64,000 nt of DNA from Methylophilaceae bacterium (GCA_947499625.1 CANMPB010000001.1:31718-95717); one strand, 5' to 3'. Counted from the first letter of the stretch, positions 50,678 through 61,235 are shown. Notes: a model not told the origin generated them from the letters alone. Numbers and translations are program-made.

Positions 50678-51586
50678 ATGAAATTAGCAATGATTGGTCT
50701 CGGAAAAATGGGTGGCAATATGGCTACTCGTCTCGTTCAAAAAGGCATTTCTGTTGTGGGTTTTGACCGAAGTACAGAAGTTGTAAAAAAACTGGAAGAA
50801 AAAGCAAAAATTATTGGCGCAAGTTCAGTTGCAGATGCTTTAGCAAAATTAGAAGGCCAAAAAATCGTATGGCTTATGGTGCCAGCAGGCAGTCCTACCG
50901 AAGAACAAATCAATGAACTCATCCCCATGCTCAATAAGGGCGACATTATTATTGATGGTGGCAATTCAAATTACAAAGACTCACAGCGTATCGGTAAATT
51001 CCTTGAAGAAAAGGGTATTAGCTTTATGGATTGTGGGACATCAGGTGGCGTATGGGGTCTAGCAAACGGCTACTGCTTAATGGTGGGCGCAAAACAAGAA
51101 GTTGCAGAAACAATGAAACCTATTCTCCAAGCGCTAGCGCACGAAGATCGTGGCTGGGCTCATGTAGGACCTGTAGGTTCAGGTCACTTCACTAAGATGA
51201 TTCACAATGGTATCGAATACGGAATGATGGAATCATTCGCTGAAGGTCTTGAACTCCTTAAAGGCAAAAGTGAATTTAAACTTGATTTAGCGCAAATTAC
51301 AGAATTATGGAAACATGGCTCAGTCGTAAGAAGTTGGTTGTTAGATTTAACCGCGGATGCACTTAAAGAAGATCAAACGCTTGATGAGGTTGCCCCTTAT
51401 GTAGCTGACTCAGGTGAAGGTAGATGGACCGTTGTTGAATCTATCGAGCAAGGCATTCCAACACCTGTACTTACACTTGCATTACAAGTGAGATTCAGAA
51501 GCCAAGAAACACAAGGCTATGGTTATAGATTGCTATCAGTCATGCGTAATGCATTTGGTGGTCATGTAGTAAAAAAATCTGAATAA
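50678..51586 (+). CDS. gnd: 6-phosphogluconate dehydrogenase, decarboxylating (NAD type)
   Basis: Oxidatively decarboxylates 6-phosphogluconate to ribulose-5-phosphate. It is the short (302-residue) Gnd class (TIGR00872-like), about 170 residues shorter than E. coli Gnd. It has the Rossmann motif GLGKMGGNMA, GGNSNYKDS, and the catalytic stretch KMIHNGIEYGMMES. Asp30 after the second strand (VVGFDRS) stands where NADP-specific enzymes carry Asn, favouring NAD. In RuMP methylotrophs this enzyme completes the dissimilatory cycle that oxidises formaldehyde carbon to CO2. It is followed by zwf after 26 bases. Confidence 0.95.
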   Translation: MKLAMIGLGKMGGNMATRLVQKGISVVGFDRSTEVVKKLEEKAKIIGASSVADALAKLEGQKIVWLMVPAGSPTEEQINELIPMLNKGDIIIDGGNSNYKDSQRIGKFLEEKGISFMDCGTSGGVWGLANGYCLMVGAKQEVAETMKPILQALAHEDRGWAHVGPVGSGHFTKMIHNGIEYGMMESFAEGLELLKGKSEFKLDLAQITELWKHGSVVRSWLLDLTADALKEDQTLDEVAPYVADSGEGRWTVVESIEQGIPTPVLTLALQVRFRSQETQGYGYRLLSVMRNAFGGHVVKKSE

Positions 51587-51612
51587 CTTTTTTTTACAAT
51601 CTTAAATTATCT

Positions 51613-53088
51613 ATGACAAAAATTGATGACTGCACCCTAGTGCTCTTCGGTGCAAGTGGAAACCTTTCTAGAATAAAACTTATTCCAGGTCTTTTTAGGC
51701 TGGATTCTCTTGGCAGACTCCCTGAAAAAATGAAAATTCTTTCAGTTGGAAGGGCTGCAATTGAAGAATCAGTATGGCGAGATGATATCAAGTCGATGCT
51801 TGATATTAAATTTAAAAAAAATTACGATACAAAAGTATTTGACCGTTTTATTGCTAGAAATTTTTATCACGCGAATCCTCCTAGTGATGAAAATGCTTTT
51901 AAAAAGCTGAGCGAAAGACTCTCTGATGCATCAACTTTCTCACAAAATTTAGCTTTCTTTTTGTCTGTCAGGCCATCTGACTTTGCGTCTATTGTTGATT
52001 TACTTGCAAGCGTTGGTTTAACTGATGAAAGTAAAGCGTGGCGTCGGGTTGTCATCGAAAAACCGTTTGGTACTAACTTAGAAACAGCACAAGCACTTCA
52101 AAAGTCAATTACCAAGCATTTAAAAGAAACACAGATCTACCGTATCGATCATTACCTTGGTAAATCTGCATTACAAAATATTCTTCTCACACGTTTTGCA
52201 AATCATTTATTTGATCCGCTTTGGACGCATGAACACATTGATCATATCCAAATTACCAACAACGAAACACTTGGTGTCGGCGAAAGAACTCAATTTTATG
52301 ACGCGACAGGCGCCCTAAGAGATATGATTCAAAGTCATCTTATGCAAATGCTTGCATTAACGACGATGGAAATGCCTCAAACATTAAGCCCTGAAAATAT
52401 TCGCGCTGAAAAAATTAAAGTGCTTGAATCAATTACACCGATTCCAATTAGTGAGCTTAAGAAACATACCTTCAAAGCACAATATGGACGAGGCAAAATC
52501 AAAGGTGAGGAAGTGAAAGGCTACTTAGAAGAGTTAGGAAATCCGTCAAGTGTGGTTGAAACTTATGCAGCACTCAAGTTCTTCATCAACACGCCAAGAT
52601 GGAAGGGTGTGCCTATCTATATTAGAACAGCAAAACGTCTTCATGCATCTGATACTGCTATAGCCATTAAGTTTAAAAAAGCACCCCTATCACTTCCCGA
52701 ACAAGCCGATAACTGGCTCGTTATTAGCATTCAACCTAAAGAATTTACCCGCTTTGAAATTCAAACGAAAATTCCAGGACTCGATACCAAGGTAAGAACA
52801 GTAGCTATGGATGCCCCAAATAGAATTGCAGGGGATGAGAGTGTGGATGCTTACGAGTCACTCCTCCTTAATCTCATGCAGGGTGATCAATCCTTATACC
52901 TTCATATTAATGAGGTAGAAGCATCATGGAAACTTCTTGATCCTGTGATTCAAGCTTGGAATGAAGATAAGAGCCCGGTCTTTACTTACCCCGCTGGAAG
53001 TGCTGACCCTACTGAATCTAAAATCATTTTTGATAAGCCTGAACAATTTTGGCGTCAGAGTATTGAAATCGGTGAAAATAAGCTCTAA
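51613..53088 (+). CDS. zwf: glucose-6-phosphate dehydrogenase
   Basis: First enzyme of the oxidative branch. The 491-residue protein has the N-terminal nucleotide fold (LVLFGASGNLSRIKLIPGL), the conserved VIEKPFGTN, and the substrate-binding RIDHYLGK stretch followed by LDPLW-type residues (FDPLWTH). Note GNLSRIK where most enzymes have GDLA.RKL. It is the last gene of gnd-zwf and is followed by a strong terminator. Confidence 0.97.
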   Translation: MTKIDDCTLVLFGASGNLSRIKLIPGLFRLDSLGRLPEKMKILSVGRAAIEESVWRDDIKSMLDIKFKKNYDTKVFDRFIARNFYHANPPSDENAFKKLSERLSDASTFSQNLAFFLSVRPSDFASIVDLLASVGLTDESKAWRRVVIEKPFGTNLETAQALQKSITKHLKETQIYRIDHYLGKSALQNILLTRFANHLFDPLWTHEHIDHIQITNNETLGVGERTQFYDATGALRDMIQSHLMQMLALTTMEMPQTLSPENIRAEKIKVLESITPIPISELKKHTFKAQYGRGKIKGEEVKGYLEELGNPSSVVETYAALKFFINTPRWKGVPIYIRTAKRLHASDTAIAIKFKKAPLSLPEQADNWLVISIQPKEFTRFEIQTKIPGLDTKVRTVAMDAPNRIAGDESVDAYESLLLNLMQGDQSLYLHINEVEASWKLLDPVIQAWNEDKSPVFTYPAGSADPTESKIIFDKPEQFWRQSIEIGENKL

Positions 53089-53112
53089 AGTAATGAAAAT
53101 TTAAATCATTAG

Positions 53113-53157
53113 AAATCCCGTAGCGTCAAGATTGTGCAAACGGGATTTTTCTTTTTT
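53113..53157 (+). terminator. rho-independent terminator after zwf
   Basis: A 9-base perfect stem AAATCCCGT (53113-53121) and ACGGGATTT (53140-53148) encloses an 18-base loop and is followed by a T-rich run to 53157. It ends the gnd-zwf transcript before dcd. Confidence 0.85.
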
Positions 53158-53171
53158 GAGACAAGAAAATT

Positions 53172-53738
53172 ATGACAATAAAATCAGATAAATGGATAAG
53201 AAAGATGGCTCAAGAACATGGCATGATTGAGCCATTTGAGCCTAAGCTTATCCGTGAAAAAGATAATCAAAAAATTGTATCTTATGGCGCATCCAGTTAT
53301 GGGTATGACATTCGTTGCGCTAGTGAATTTAAAGTATTTACCAACATCAATAGCACGATCGTGGATCCAAAAAATTTCGATCCTAATTCATTTGTTGAAT
53401 TTAACGGGGATTATTGCATCATTCCTCCTAATTCATTTGCGCTTGCAAGAACTGTTGAGTATTTCAGAATCCCAAGAAACGTTCTAACTATATGTTTAGG
53501 TAAATCAACATATGCGCGATGCGGCATTATTGTGAACGTCACCCCCTTTGAACCAGAATGGGAAGGTTATGTAACTTTAGAATTTAGCAATACAACACCC
53601 CTTCCAGCAAAGATTTATGCAGGTGAAGGTTGCGCTCAAGTGCTATTCTTTGAGTCCGATGAAGTATGTGAAACATCCTACAAGGATCGCGGTGGAAAAT
53701 ACCAAGGTCAAGTAGGAGTAACATTACCTAAAATATAA
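53172..53738 (+). CDS. dcd: dCTP deaminase
   Basis: Converts dCTP to dUTP, the precursor for ThyA (also encoded in this window). The 188-residue protein matches the trimeric family, with [14 protein letters not shown], the [19 protein letters not shown] region and [22 protein letters not shown]. It is of the mono-functional type by length and by its C-terminal QGQ end. It is followed after 9 bases by the PLP decarboxylase. Confidence 0.97.
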   Translation: MTIKSDKWIRKMAQEHGMIEPFEPKLIREKDNQKIVSYGASSYGYDIRCASEFKVFTNINSTIVDPKNFDPNSFVEFNGDYCIIPPNSFALARTVEYFRIPRNVLTICLGKSTYARCGIIVNVTPFEPEWEGYVTLEFSNTTPLPAKIYAGEGCAQVLFFESDEVCETSYKDRGGKYQGQVGVTLPKI

Positions 53739-53747
53739 AGGGTTAAC

Positions 53748-55988
53748 ATGAAATTTAATTTCCCCGTCGTCATCATTGATGAAGACTTTAAATCCGAAAA
53801 TTCATCTGGTCTTGGTATTAGAGTTTTAGCGAAGGCGATCGAGAAAGAAAATTTTGAGGTACTAGGTGTTACAAGTTACGGTGACTTATCTTCATTTGCT
53901 CAACAACAAAGCCGAGCTTCTGCATTCATTCTATCTATTGATGATGAAGAGTTTGTCGAAGAAAATCAAACTGCCCTACAGCAATTAAAAAATTTCGTAG
54001 ATGAAATCAGATATCGCAATGAAGAAATCCCTATATTTCTGCACGGTGAAACTAGAACAAGCCGTCACATCCCTAATGAAATTTTAAGAGAATTGAATGG
54101 CTTTATTCATATGCATGAAGATACGCCAGAATTCGTGGCGCGTTATATTGTCCGCGAAGCAAGAACTTATTTGGATAGCTTGCCCCCGCCATTTTTTAAA
54201 GCACTCACTCATTATGCAGGCGATGGCTCATATTCTTGGCATTGCCCTGGTCACTCAGGTGGCGTAGCTTTTCTAAAATCACCTGTCGGTCAAATGTTTC
54301 ATCAATTCTTCGGTGAAAATATGCTTCGAGCTGACGTATGCAATGCAGTTGATGAATTAGGGCAGTTGCTTGACCATACAGGACCTGTAGGGGCCTCAGA
54401 AAGAAATGCAGCGCGTATCTATAACTGTGACCATCTCTACTTTGTCACAAACGGGACATCGACATCGAATAAGATGGTGTGGCACTCCACAGTTGCACCT
54501 GGTGATATTGTGATTGTTGATCGTAATTGTCACAAATCAGTATTGCATTCCATTATTATGACAGGTGCTATTCCAATCTTCTTAATGCCTACTCGTAACC
54601 ACTTTGGTATTATTGGTCCTATTCCTAAAAAAGAATTTGAATGGAAAAATATTCAAGACAAAATTCAAAAAAATCCGTTCATTACTAACAAAAAAGATAA
54701 GCCTCGTGTATTAACAATTACACAATCAACTTATGACGGCATTCTATATAACGTTGAAGAAATTAAAGAAATGTTAGATGGGAAAATCGATACACTTCAT
54801 TTCGATGAAGCTTGGTTACCTCATGCGACATTCCATGATTTTTATGGTGACTATCATGCGATTGGTGCTGATCGTCCACGCTGTAAAGACAGCTTAGTCT
54901 TCTCAACACAATCTACACACAAACTTTTAGCAGGCTTAAGTCAAGCATCTCAAATTCTCGTTCAAGATGCAGAAAAAAATAAACTCGACCGAGAAGTCTT
55001 TAATGAGTCATTCCTTATGCACAGTTCTACTAGTCCACAATATTCAATTATTGCGAGTTGCGATGTTGCAGCTGCGATGATGGAAGAACCTGGTGGTAAA
55101 GCGCTTGTAGAAGAGTCACTCATGGAAGCCCTAGACTTTAGACGTGCTATGCGAAAAGTTGATATTGAATGGGGATCTGACTGGTGGTTTAAAGTTTGGG
55201 GGCCTAACGATTTATCAGATGAAGGTCTTGAAGATAGGGACGCTTGGATCTTAAATGCTAATGATCATTGGCATGGCTTTGGTCCACTCGCAGATGGCTT
55301 TAATATGCTCGATCCTATTAAGGCAACTATTATTACTCCTGGACTTAATGTTGATGGCGAGTTTTCCGAAGCGTTTGGTATTCCCGCATCTATCGTTACG
55401 AAGTATTTGGCAGAGCACGGGGTAATTGTTGAAAAAACTGGTCTCTACTCATTCTTTATTATGTTTACCATTGGTATTACCAAAGGTCGCTGGAATACAC
55501 TTGTTGCGGCGCTCCAACAATTCAAAGATGATTACGACAAGAATCAACCTTTATGGAAAGTGTTGCCCGAATTTATTCAGAAGCAACCAAGTTATGAGCG
55601 CATTGGTCTTAGAGACTTATGTACACAAATTCATGAGATTTACAAAAAACATAATATTGCAAGACTGACAACAGAAATGTATCTCTCAGATATGGTGCCC
55701 GCAATGAAACCTGCAGAGGCTTTTGCAAAAATGGCCCATAAAGAAATCGAACGCGTTGCGATTGATGACTTAGAGGGAAGAATTACTGCGGTGCTTCTCA
55801 CCCCTTACCCACCTGGTATTCCACTTTTGATTCCTGGCGAGCGCTTTAATAAAATTATTGTAAATTATTTAAAATTTGCGCGAGATTTTAATGAAAAATT
55901 CCCTGGATTCGAAACAGATAATCATGGATTAGTGAAACAAAAGATTGATAGCAAAGCACACTACTTTGTAGACTGCGTTTCTATTTAG
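53748..55988 (+). CDS. Orn/Lys/Arg decarboxylase, AdiA/LdcC type
   Basis: PLP-dependent decarboxylase of basic amino acids (fold type I), 746 residues. An N-terminal receiver-like wing domain (about 1-135) precedes the large PLP domain, with the Schiff-base lysine at about residue 392 in QSTHKLLAGLSQAS, and a C-terminal domain (TPYPPGIPLLIPGE). Length and lysine context are nearer to arginine decarboxylase AdiA or lysine decarboxylase LdcC than to ornithine decarboxylase SpeC; the actual substrate is undetermined. It probably feeds polyamine synthesis, or acid resistance, and is cotranscribed with dcd. It overlaps convergent folA by 8 bases. Confidence 0.9.
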   Translation: MKFNFPVVIIDEDFKSENSSGLGIRVLAKAIEKENFEVLGVTSYGDLSSFAQQQSRASAFILSIDDEEFVEENQTALQQLKNFVDEIRYRNEEIPIFLHGETRTSRHIPNEILRELNGFIHMHEDTPEFVARYIVREARTYLDSLPPPFFKALTHYAGDGSYSWHCPGHSGGVAFLKSPVGQMFHQFFGENMLRADVCNAVDELGQLLDHTGPVGASERNAARIYNCDHLYFVTNGTSTSNKMVWHSTVAPGDIVIVDRNCHKSVLHSIIMTGAIPIFLMPTRNHFGIIGPIPKKEFEWKNIQDKIQKNPFITNKKDKPRVLTITQSTYDGILYNVEEIKEMLDGKIDTLHFDEAWLPHATFHDFYGDYHAIGADRPRCKDSLVFSTQSTHKLLAGLSQASQILVQDAEKNKLDREVFNESFLMHSSTSPQYSIIASCDVAAAMMEEPGGKALVEESLMEALDFRRAMRKVDIEWGSDWWFKVWGPNDLSDEGLEDRDAWILNANDHWHGFGPLADGFNMLDPIKATIITPGLNVDGEFSEAFGIPASIVTKYLAEHGVIVEKTGLYSFFIMFTIGITKGRWNTLVAALQQFKDDYDKNQPLWKVLPEFIQKQPSYERIGLRDLCTQIHEIYKKHNIARLTTEMYLSDMVPAMKPAEAFAKMAHKEIERVAIDDLEGRITAVLLTPYPPGIPLLIPGERFNKIIVNYLKFARDFNEKFPGFETDNHGLVKQKIDSKAHYFVDCVSI

Positions 55989-56469
55989 TATTTTTTTGGT
56001 AACTTACAAAAGAAAACTCAAGACCATCAGATGTCACATGATCTTCTCTTGAAGATTCAATCCATGTTACTTTATCAATCTCAGGGAAAAAAGTATCACC
56101 TAAAAAATTTTTCTTAATCTCAGTAATATACAAATGATCAACCAAGTCTAGCGATTGTTTATAAATATTTGAACCGCCAATAATAAACACTTCGCCATCA
56201 TTCTTCGAAATAGAAATAGCAGCTTCGATACTATGGACAACTTCAACGCCATCATAAGAAGTTTCAGTATTTCGGCTAATTACGATATTTCGCCTAAGAG
56301 GAAGTGGACGACCAATAGACTCATATGTCTTTCGTCCCATAATGATGGTATGCCCTGTTGTTAAAGATTTAAAATACTTTAGATCCTCACTCAAATGCCA
56401 TGGCAAAGTGTTATTGACACCAATGACACAGTTAGAACTCATCGCGACAATAATGGATAACTTAGACAC
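55981..56469 (-). CDS. folA: dihydrofolate reductase
   Basis: Regenerates tetrahydrofolate used up by ThyA. The 162-residue protein has the N-terminal IIVAMSSNCVIGVNNTLPWH, the catalytic Asp29 (HLSEDLKYFK), the GRKTYESIGRPLP NADPH motif and the FIIGGSNIYKQ stretch. It is the last gene of the minus-strand operon and its start overlaps the thyA stop by one base. Confidence 0.96.
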   Translation of the reverse strand: MSKLSIIVAMSSNCVIGVNNTLPWHLSEDLKYFKSLTTGHTIIMGRKTYESIGRPLPLRRNIVISRNTETSYDGVEVVHSIEAAISISKNDGEVFIIGGSNIYKQSLDLVDHLYITEIKKNFLGDTFFPEIDKVTWIESSREDHVTSDGLEFSFVSYQKNTK

Positions 56470-57263
56470 TAGACTGCAACAGGCGCTTTAATCGCTGGAT
56501 CAGGATCATACTCTTCTAAAACAAAATCTTCGAATTTAAAGTCAAATATACTTTTAACTTCAGGATTAATTTTCATGAGTGGTAAGGTTTTAGGAACTCT
56601 TGATAATTGCTCATTCACTTGCTCTATATGATTAGAGTAAATATGTGCGTCACCTAATGTGTGAATAAAATCACCAAGCTTTAATGAGCATACTTGAGCT
56701 ACCATCATCGTAAGAAGCGCGTAAGAAGCTATATTAAAAGGTACGCCTAAGAATATATCTGCACTTCTCTGGTAAAGCTGACACGATAACTTGCCATTCG
56801 AAATATAAAATTGGAAAAATGCATGGCAAGGGGGTAATTTCATTTTAGAAATTTCCGAAACGTTCCAAGCAGATACAATTAATCTTCTTGAGTCTGGATT
56901 TTTTTTAATTGATTCAATGAGATCAGTTATTTGATCAATATGCCCCCCATCTGTGGTGGGCCAGCTTCTCCATTGATAGCCATATACAGGGCCTAGATTG
57001 CCCTTTTCATCTGCCCATTCATCCCAAATACTCACACCATGATCTTTTAGGTACTTAATATTTGTACTGCCACTTAAAAACCATAAAAGCTCATGAATGA
57101 TCGACTTTAAATGGACTTTTTTAGTGGTGAGCAAAGGAAAGCCTTCTGATAAATCATAACGCATTTGATAGCCAAATACGGAAATGGTCCCTGTGCCTGT
57201 TCGATCATGTTTGACATCACCATGGTCTTTAACGTGATTCAATAAATCTAAATATTGCTTCAT
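56469..57263 (-). CDS. thyA: thymidylate synthase
   Basis: Methylates dUMP to dTMP with methylene-tetrahydrofolate. The 264-residue protein is E. coli length, with the nucleophilic cysteine in [12 protein letters not shown], the phosphate-binding [29 protein letters not shown] and the C-terminal PAIKAPVAV. thyA-folA are in the usual order. thrC lies 4 bases upstream, so the nucleotide genes are attached to the threonine operon. Confidence 0.98.
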   Translation of the reverse strand: MKQYLDLLNHVKDHGDVKHDRTGTGTISVFGYQMRYDLSEGFPLLTTKKVHLKSIIHELLWFLSGSTNIKYLKDHGVSIWDEWADEKGNLGPVYGYQWRSWPTTDGGHIDQITDLIESIKKNPDSRRLIVSAWNVSEISKMKLPPCHAFFQFYISNGKLSCQLYQRSADIFLGVPFNIASYALLTMMVAQVCSLKLGDFIHTLGDAHIYSNHIEQVNEQLSRVPKTLPLMKINPEVKSIFDFKFEDFVLEEYDPDPAIKAPVAV

Positions 57264-57267
57264 GATC

Positions 57268-58692
57268 TTAAACTTGTTGCCTTATAAATGTTTTAACTTG
57301 ATCCACTTGATTATCTAAAACCTCAAACTTTTGTGGAAGACCTTCTAAATGCTGCAATGATTCTGGTCTCTCAGGTTTTTGGCCTATCGCTTCTACAATA
57401 GAATCTTCAAATTTAGTAGGGAGTGCTGTCTCGAGAACGATCATTGGGACATTGTCATCTGTATGCTCATAGGCAGCTTTAAAACCGTCGGCTGTATGTG
57501 TGTCAATGATGATCTTATATAGATCATAAGTTTCTTTAATATAGCGGATGCGCTCTTCGTGTGTGCTAGAAGATGACGTAAAACCAAAAGCTTGAATTTT
57601 TTCGAAGATACCTTCTTGATTTAAATCAAAATTACCACCTTGATCAATTGACTTCCATAATTCATTTAATTTTTTACTGTCTCGTCCAATTAAATCAAAA
57701 ATAAAACGTTCAAAATTAGATGCTTTGGATATATCCATTGAAGGGCTTGAAGTATGAAAAGTATTTTTTGAGTCTCGCGGCTTATACATACCCGTCTTAA
57801 AGAATTCATCTAAAACATTATTTTCGTTCGTAGCAACTACAAGTCTCTTGATAGGAAGTCCCATCATACGGGCAATATGGCCTGCACAGATATTACCAAA
57901 ATTACCTGTAGGGACTGTAAAACTAACTTCTTCATTATTTTTGGCAACAGCGAGATAGCCTTTAAAGTAATAAACGATCTGCGCTAAAATTCTGCCCCAA
58001 TTAATTGAATTTACCGCTCCAATTTTAAAATCTCTTTTAAAATCTAAATCATTAGATACTGCTTTTACAATGTCTTGGCAATCATCAAAAACACCCTTGA
58101 TACTTATATTGAAAATGTTCGGATCTTGAATACTAAACATCTGGGCCGATTGAAAACGACTCATCTTTTGATAGGGCGACAACATAAAGACATTGATACC
58201 TTTTTTGCCTCGCATTGCATACTCTGCCGCTGAACCTGTATCTCCTGAAGTTGCGCCTAGGATATTAATTTCAGCTTTTTCTTTTGTGAGTACATACTCA
58301 AAAAGATTCCCAAGTAACTGCATTGCAATATCTTTGAATGCAAGTGTTGGTCCATTTGAAAGTGAAAGAATATAAAAATTGTCTTTAACTTTTAAAATAG
58401 GTGTAATGTCTTCAGCTTTTTGCTGTGATCTTGAAAATGCATATACTTCTTTTGTATATGTTTTATTGATGATCGCCTTTAAATCATTTTTTGGTATGTC
58501 ATCTATGAAGTTAGAAATAATATGAAAGGCAAGTTCAGGATAGGTCATGCTTTGCATACTATTTAAATCTTGCTGCGAAAATTTCGGATACGTTTCTGGA
58601 AGATACAAGCCACCGTCAGGTGCAAGGCCGCCTAGTAAAATCTCTGAAAAAGAAAGTGGTTTCGATTGGCCACGCGTTGAAATATATTTCAT
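57268..58692 (-). CDS. thrC: threonine synthase
   Basis: PLP enzyme converting O-phosphohomoserine to threonine. The 474-residue, full-length protein has the N-terminal STRGQ segment, the PLP lysine in [14 protein letters not shown], and the phosphate loop [15 protein letters not shown]. It follows hom with a 7-base gap. Confidence 0.97.
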   Translation of the reverse strand: MKYISTRGQSKPLSFSEILLGGLAPDGGLYLPETYPKFSQQDLNSMQSMTYPELAFHIISNFIDDIPKNDLKAIINKTYTKEVYAFSRSQQKAEDITPILKVKDNFYILSLSNGPTLAFKDIAMQLLGNLFEYVLTKEKAEINILGATSGDTGSAAEYAMRGKKGINVFMLSPYQKMSRFQSAQMFSIQDPNIFNISIKGVFDDCQDIVKAVSNDLDFKRDFKIGAVNSINWGRILAQIVYYFKGYLAVAKNNEEVSFTVPTGNFGNICAGHIARMMGLPIKRLVVATNENNVLDEFFKTGMYKPRDSKNTFHTSSPSMDISKASNFERFIFDLIGRDSKKLNELWKSIDQGGNFDLNQEGIFEKIQAFGFTSSSSTHEERIRYIKETYDLYKIIIDTHTADGFKAAYEHTDDNVPMIVLETALPTKFEDSIVEAIGQKPERPESLQHLEGLPQKFEVLDNQVDQVKTFIRQQV

Positions 58693-58699
58693 AAAACCT

Positions 58700-59995
58700 T
58701 TATTTACTAAGCTCTTCTAATCTAATTTTAATAACATTCCCAATAGTAGCTGACAAGGATTCAATAGAATGAATCACGACATTGATATCTTTCTCAACAG
58801 CTAAATGACTTAATATGACAATGTCAGCTTCAGATTCATATTCTTTCGGTTCTTTTTGAAGCATTGCGTCAATTGAAATTTTCTTATCGCCAAATAATTT
58901 TGTAATTTCAGCTAAAACACCTGGCTTATCTGAAACTCTAATTCTTAAATAATAACCGCTGATCGCATCATCAATTTTATAGATGGGAATCTTATCAATC
59001 TTATTATCATCAAAGCCATGAGGCGGCACATGAGATGATCTAGAAATATCAATAAGATCAGCAACCACCGAGCTTGCTGTTGGCAGTGCGCCAGCACCCG
59101 GGCCATAATAAAGTGTTGGCCCTACCATATTCCCTTTAACAACGACGGCATTCATTACCCCATTTACATTGGCAATTAAACGTTTTTCTGGAATTAAAGT
59201 TGGGTGCACTCTTAATTCAATGCCTTTATCTCTTTTCTTAGCGATACCTAATAATTTAATGCGATAACCCAATTCGTCAGCATATTGAATATCTTTTTGC
59301 TCAAGTGCCGTTATGCCTTCCACATAAACATCTTTAAAGCTCATGGGAATACCAAAAGACAATCCAGCAAGAATTGTTAATTTATGCGCAGCATCAATAC
59401 CTTCAATATCAAAGGTAGGGTCTGATTCAGCGAAACCTAAAGATTGTGCTTCAGATAAAGCTTCAGCAAACGTGATACCCTTTTCGCGCATCTCGGTCAA
59501 AATAAAATTAGTAGTGCCATTAATAATACCCGCGACCCACTCGATTTTATTTCCAGCTAAACCTTCTCTAATTGATTTTAAAATAGGAATGCCACCAGCC
59601 ACTGAAGCTTCAAAAGCTAAAGTGACATTATTCTTTTTGGCTAATTCGAATAGCTCATTGCCAAAATTTGCGAGCAATGCTTTATTAGCTGTTACGACAT
59701 GTTTTTTGTTTTCAATGGCTTTAACAATCAAATCTTTTGCAATGGTTATACCGCCAATAAGCTCAACAATGACATCAATCTCTTTATCATTAACTATTTT
59801 AAATGCATCATCAGTAACTTCAATAGAGTTTCCTACGACTTCTTTTGCGCGTGCAATGTCCTTGTCAGCGACAGCTATAATTTTTATATCAGTGGATGTC
59901 TTACGCTGTATTTCGTTAATGTTTGATTTTAAAAGCTCAAATACACCGCCACCCACTGTACCAATACCTAATAAACCTATATTCATTCTTTTCAT
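58700..59995 (-). CDS. hom: homoserine dehydrogenase
   Basis: Reduces aspartate semialdehyde to homoserine. The 431-residue protein has the nucleotide motif GLLGIGTVGGGVFELL, the ANKALLANFG and VAGGIPILKSIREGLAGN motifs, and a C-terminal ACT domain (about 350-431; YYLRIRVSDKPGVLAEI) likely giving threonine feedback. It is a monofunctional enzyme without a fused aspartokinase. It sits between alaA (13 bases) and thrC (7 bases). Confidence 0.97.
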   Translation of the reverse strand: MKRMNIGLLGIGTVGGGVFELLKSNINEIQRKTSTDIKIIAVADKDIARAKEVVGNSIEVTDDAFKIVNDKEIDVIVELIGGITIAKDLIVKAIENKKHVVTANKALLANFGNELFELAKKNNVTLAFEASVAGGIPILKSIREGLAGNKIEWVAGIINGTTNFILTEMREKGITFAEALSEAQSLGFAESDPTFDIEGIDAAHKLTILAGLSFGIPMSFKDVYVEGITALEQKDIQYADELGYRIKLLGIAKKRDKGIELRVHPTLIPEKRLIANVNGVMNAVVVKGNMVGPTLYYGPGAGALPTASSVVADLIDISRSSHVPPHGFDDNKIDKIPIYKIDDAISGYYLRIRVSDKPGVLAEITKLFGDKKISIDAMLQKEPKEYESEADIVILSHLAVEKDINVVIHSIESLSATIGNVIKIRLEELSK

Positions 59996-60008
59996 CAGCT
60001 ATAGCTTT

Positions 60009-61235
60009 CTAGTTCGCAGTATTTTTTTTAAAATTTTCAAGATAATTTGCAATGCGCATAATTGACTCTTTGAGATCATCTTCATTAGGTAAGAATACAA
60101 TTCTTATATGATCAGGATCTTTCCAATTAAATCCTGTGCCTTGAACTAACAATACTTTTTTATCAATCAATAATTTTAAAATAAATTCTTGGTCATCTTT
60201 AATGGGATATATCTTTGGATCTAATTTAGGAAATAGATACATTGCAGCCTCTGGCTTAACGCATGTCACGCCTGGTATTGAAACAAGCATGTCGTAAGCA
60301 AGTTCTCTTTGCTTGAAGAGTCGTCCTGAAGGAGCGATGAGATCATCAATACTTTGGTATCCGCCCAAAGCAGTTTGAATTGCAAGCTGTCCAGGAACAT
60401 TTGCACATAAACGCATGGAAGCTAACATGTTAAGACCTTCAATATAATCCGCAGATTCTTTCTTATTCCCAGACACGACTAACCATCCTGCGCGATAACC
60501 ACATGCACGATAGTTTTTTGATAAGCCATTCAATGTCACAAAAAGAATATCATCAGCAAGGGATGCAATTGAAATATGTTTCTTTTTGTCATAAACCACT
60601 TTGTCGTAAATCTCATCTGCAAAAACAACAAGTTTACGTTTCCTTGCAATCTGAATGACGCCCTCTAGAATTTCTTTTGGATAAAGCGCGCCTGTTGGAT
60701 TGTTAGGATTAATCACTAAAATCGCTTTTGTTCTGCTGGTAATTTTACTTTCGATATCTTTAAGATCTGGATACCAATTAGAAGCTTCATCACATAAGTA
60801 ATGTCTAGGCTTTCCACCCGCCAATGTCACAGCTGCAGTCCATAGCGGGTAATCTGGCATGGGGATCAACACTTCATCATCGTTATCTAACAATGCCTGC
60901 ATCGACATCACAATAAGCTCTGAAACGCCATTACCAATAATCACATCGTCTACATCAACATTTGGGATATTTTTCCCCTGTGTGTAATGCATGATAGATT
61001 TTCTTGGCTCAAAAAGCCCCTTGCTATCTGTATAGCCAGACGCTTTACCCATATTACGAATCACGTCTTGAACAATTTCTTCAGGCGCCTCAAATCCAAA
61101 GGCTGCTGGATTGCCAATATTAAGCTTGATAATACGATGACCTTCTTCTTCCATTTTTTTAGCGTGCGCTAAAACAGGTCCGCGAATGTCATAACAGACG
61201 TTATTTAATTTAGATGATTTTTTAAGCTGAGCCAA
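60009..61235 (-). CDS. alaA: AlaA-type glutamate-pyruvate aminotransferase
   Basis: Class I/II PLP aminotransferase, 408 residues, closely resembling E. coli AlaA (YfbQ) along its length: SKLNNVCYDIRGPVL at the start, NIGNPAAFGFEAP, INPNNPTGALY, the PLP lysine in LNGLSKNYRACGYRAGW, and MLASMRLCANVPGQLAIQTA. It is expected to make alanine from pyruvate and glutamate. It heads the alaA-hom-thrC-thyA-folA run; the alaA-hom-thrC part is conserved in betaproteobacteria. The 106-base upstream gap (61236-61341) shows no confident promoter. Confidence 0.93.
   Translation of the reverse strand: MAQLKKSSKLNNVCYDIRGPVLAHAKKMEEEGHRIIKLNIGNPAAFGFEAPEEIVQDVIRNMGKASGYTDSKGLFEPRKSIMHYTQGKNIPNVDVDDVIIGNGVSELIVMSMQALLDNDDEVLIPMPDYPLWTAAVTLAGGKPRHYLCDEASNWYPDLKDIESKITSRTKAILVINPNNPTGALYPKEILEGVIQIARKRKLVVFADEIYDKVVYDKKKHISIASLADDILFVTLNGLSKNYRACGYRAGWLVVSGNKKESADYIEGLNMLASMRLCANVPGQLAIQTALGGYQSIDDLIAPSGRLFKQRELAYDMLVSIPGVTCVKPEAAMYLFPKLDPKIYPIKDDQEFILKLLIDKKVLLVQGTGFNWKDPDHIRIVFLPNEDDLKESIMRIANYLENFKKNTAN

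Noticed and set aside
59343-60065. A 240-codon open frame on the + strand opposite hom and alaA
   Set aside because: It lies entirely antisense to two well-recognised genes, is rich in Ser/Ile/Phe as antisense shadows are in AT-rich DNA, and has no recognisable domain.
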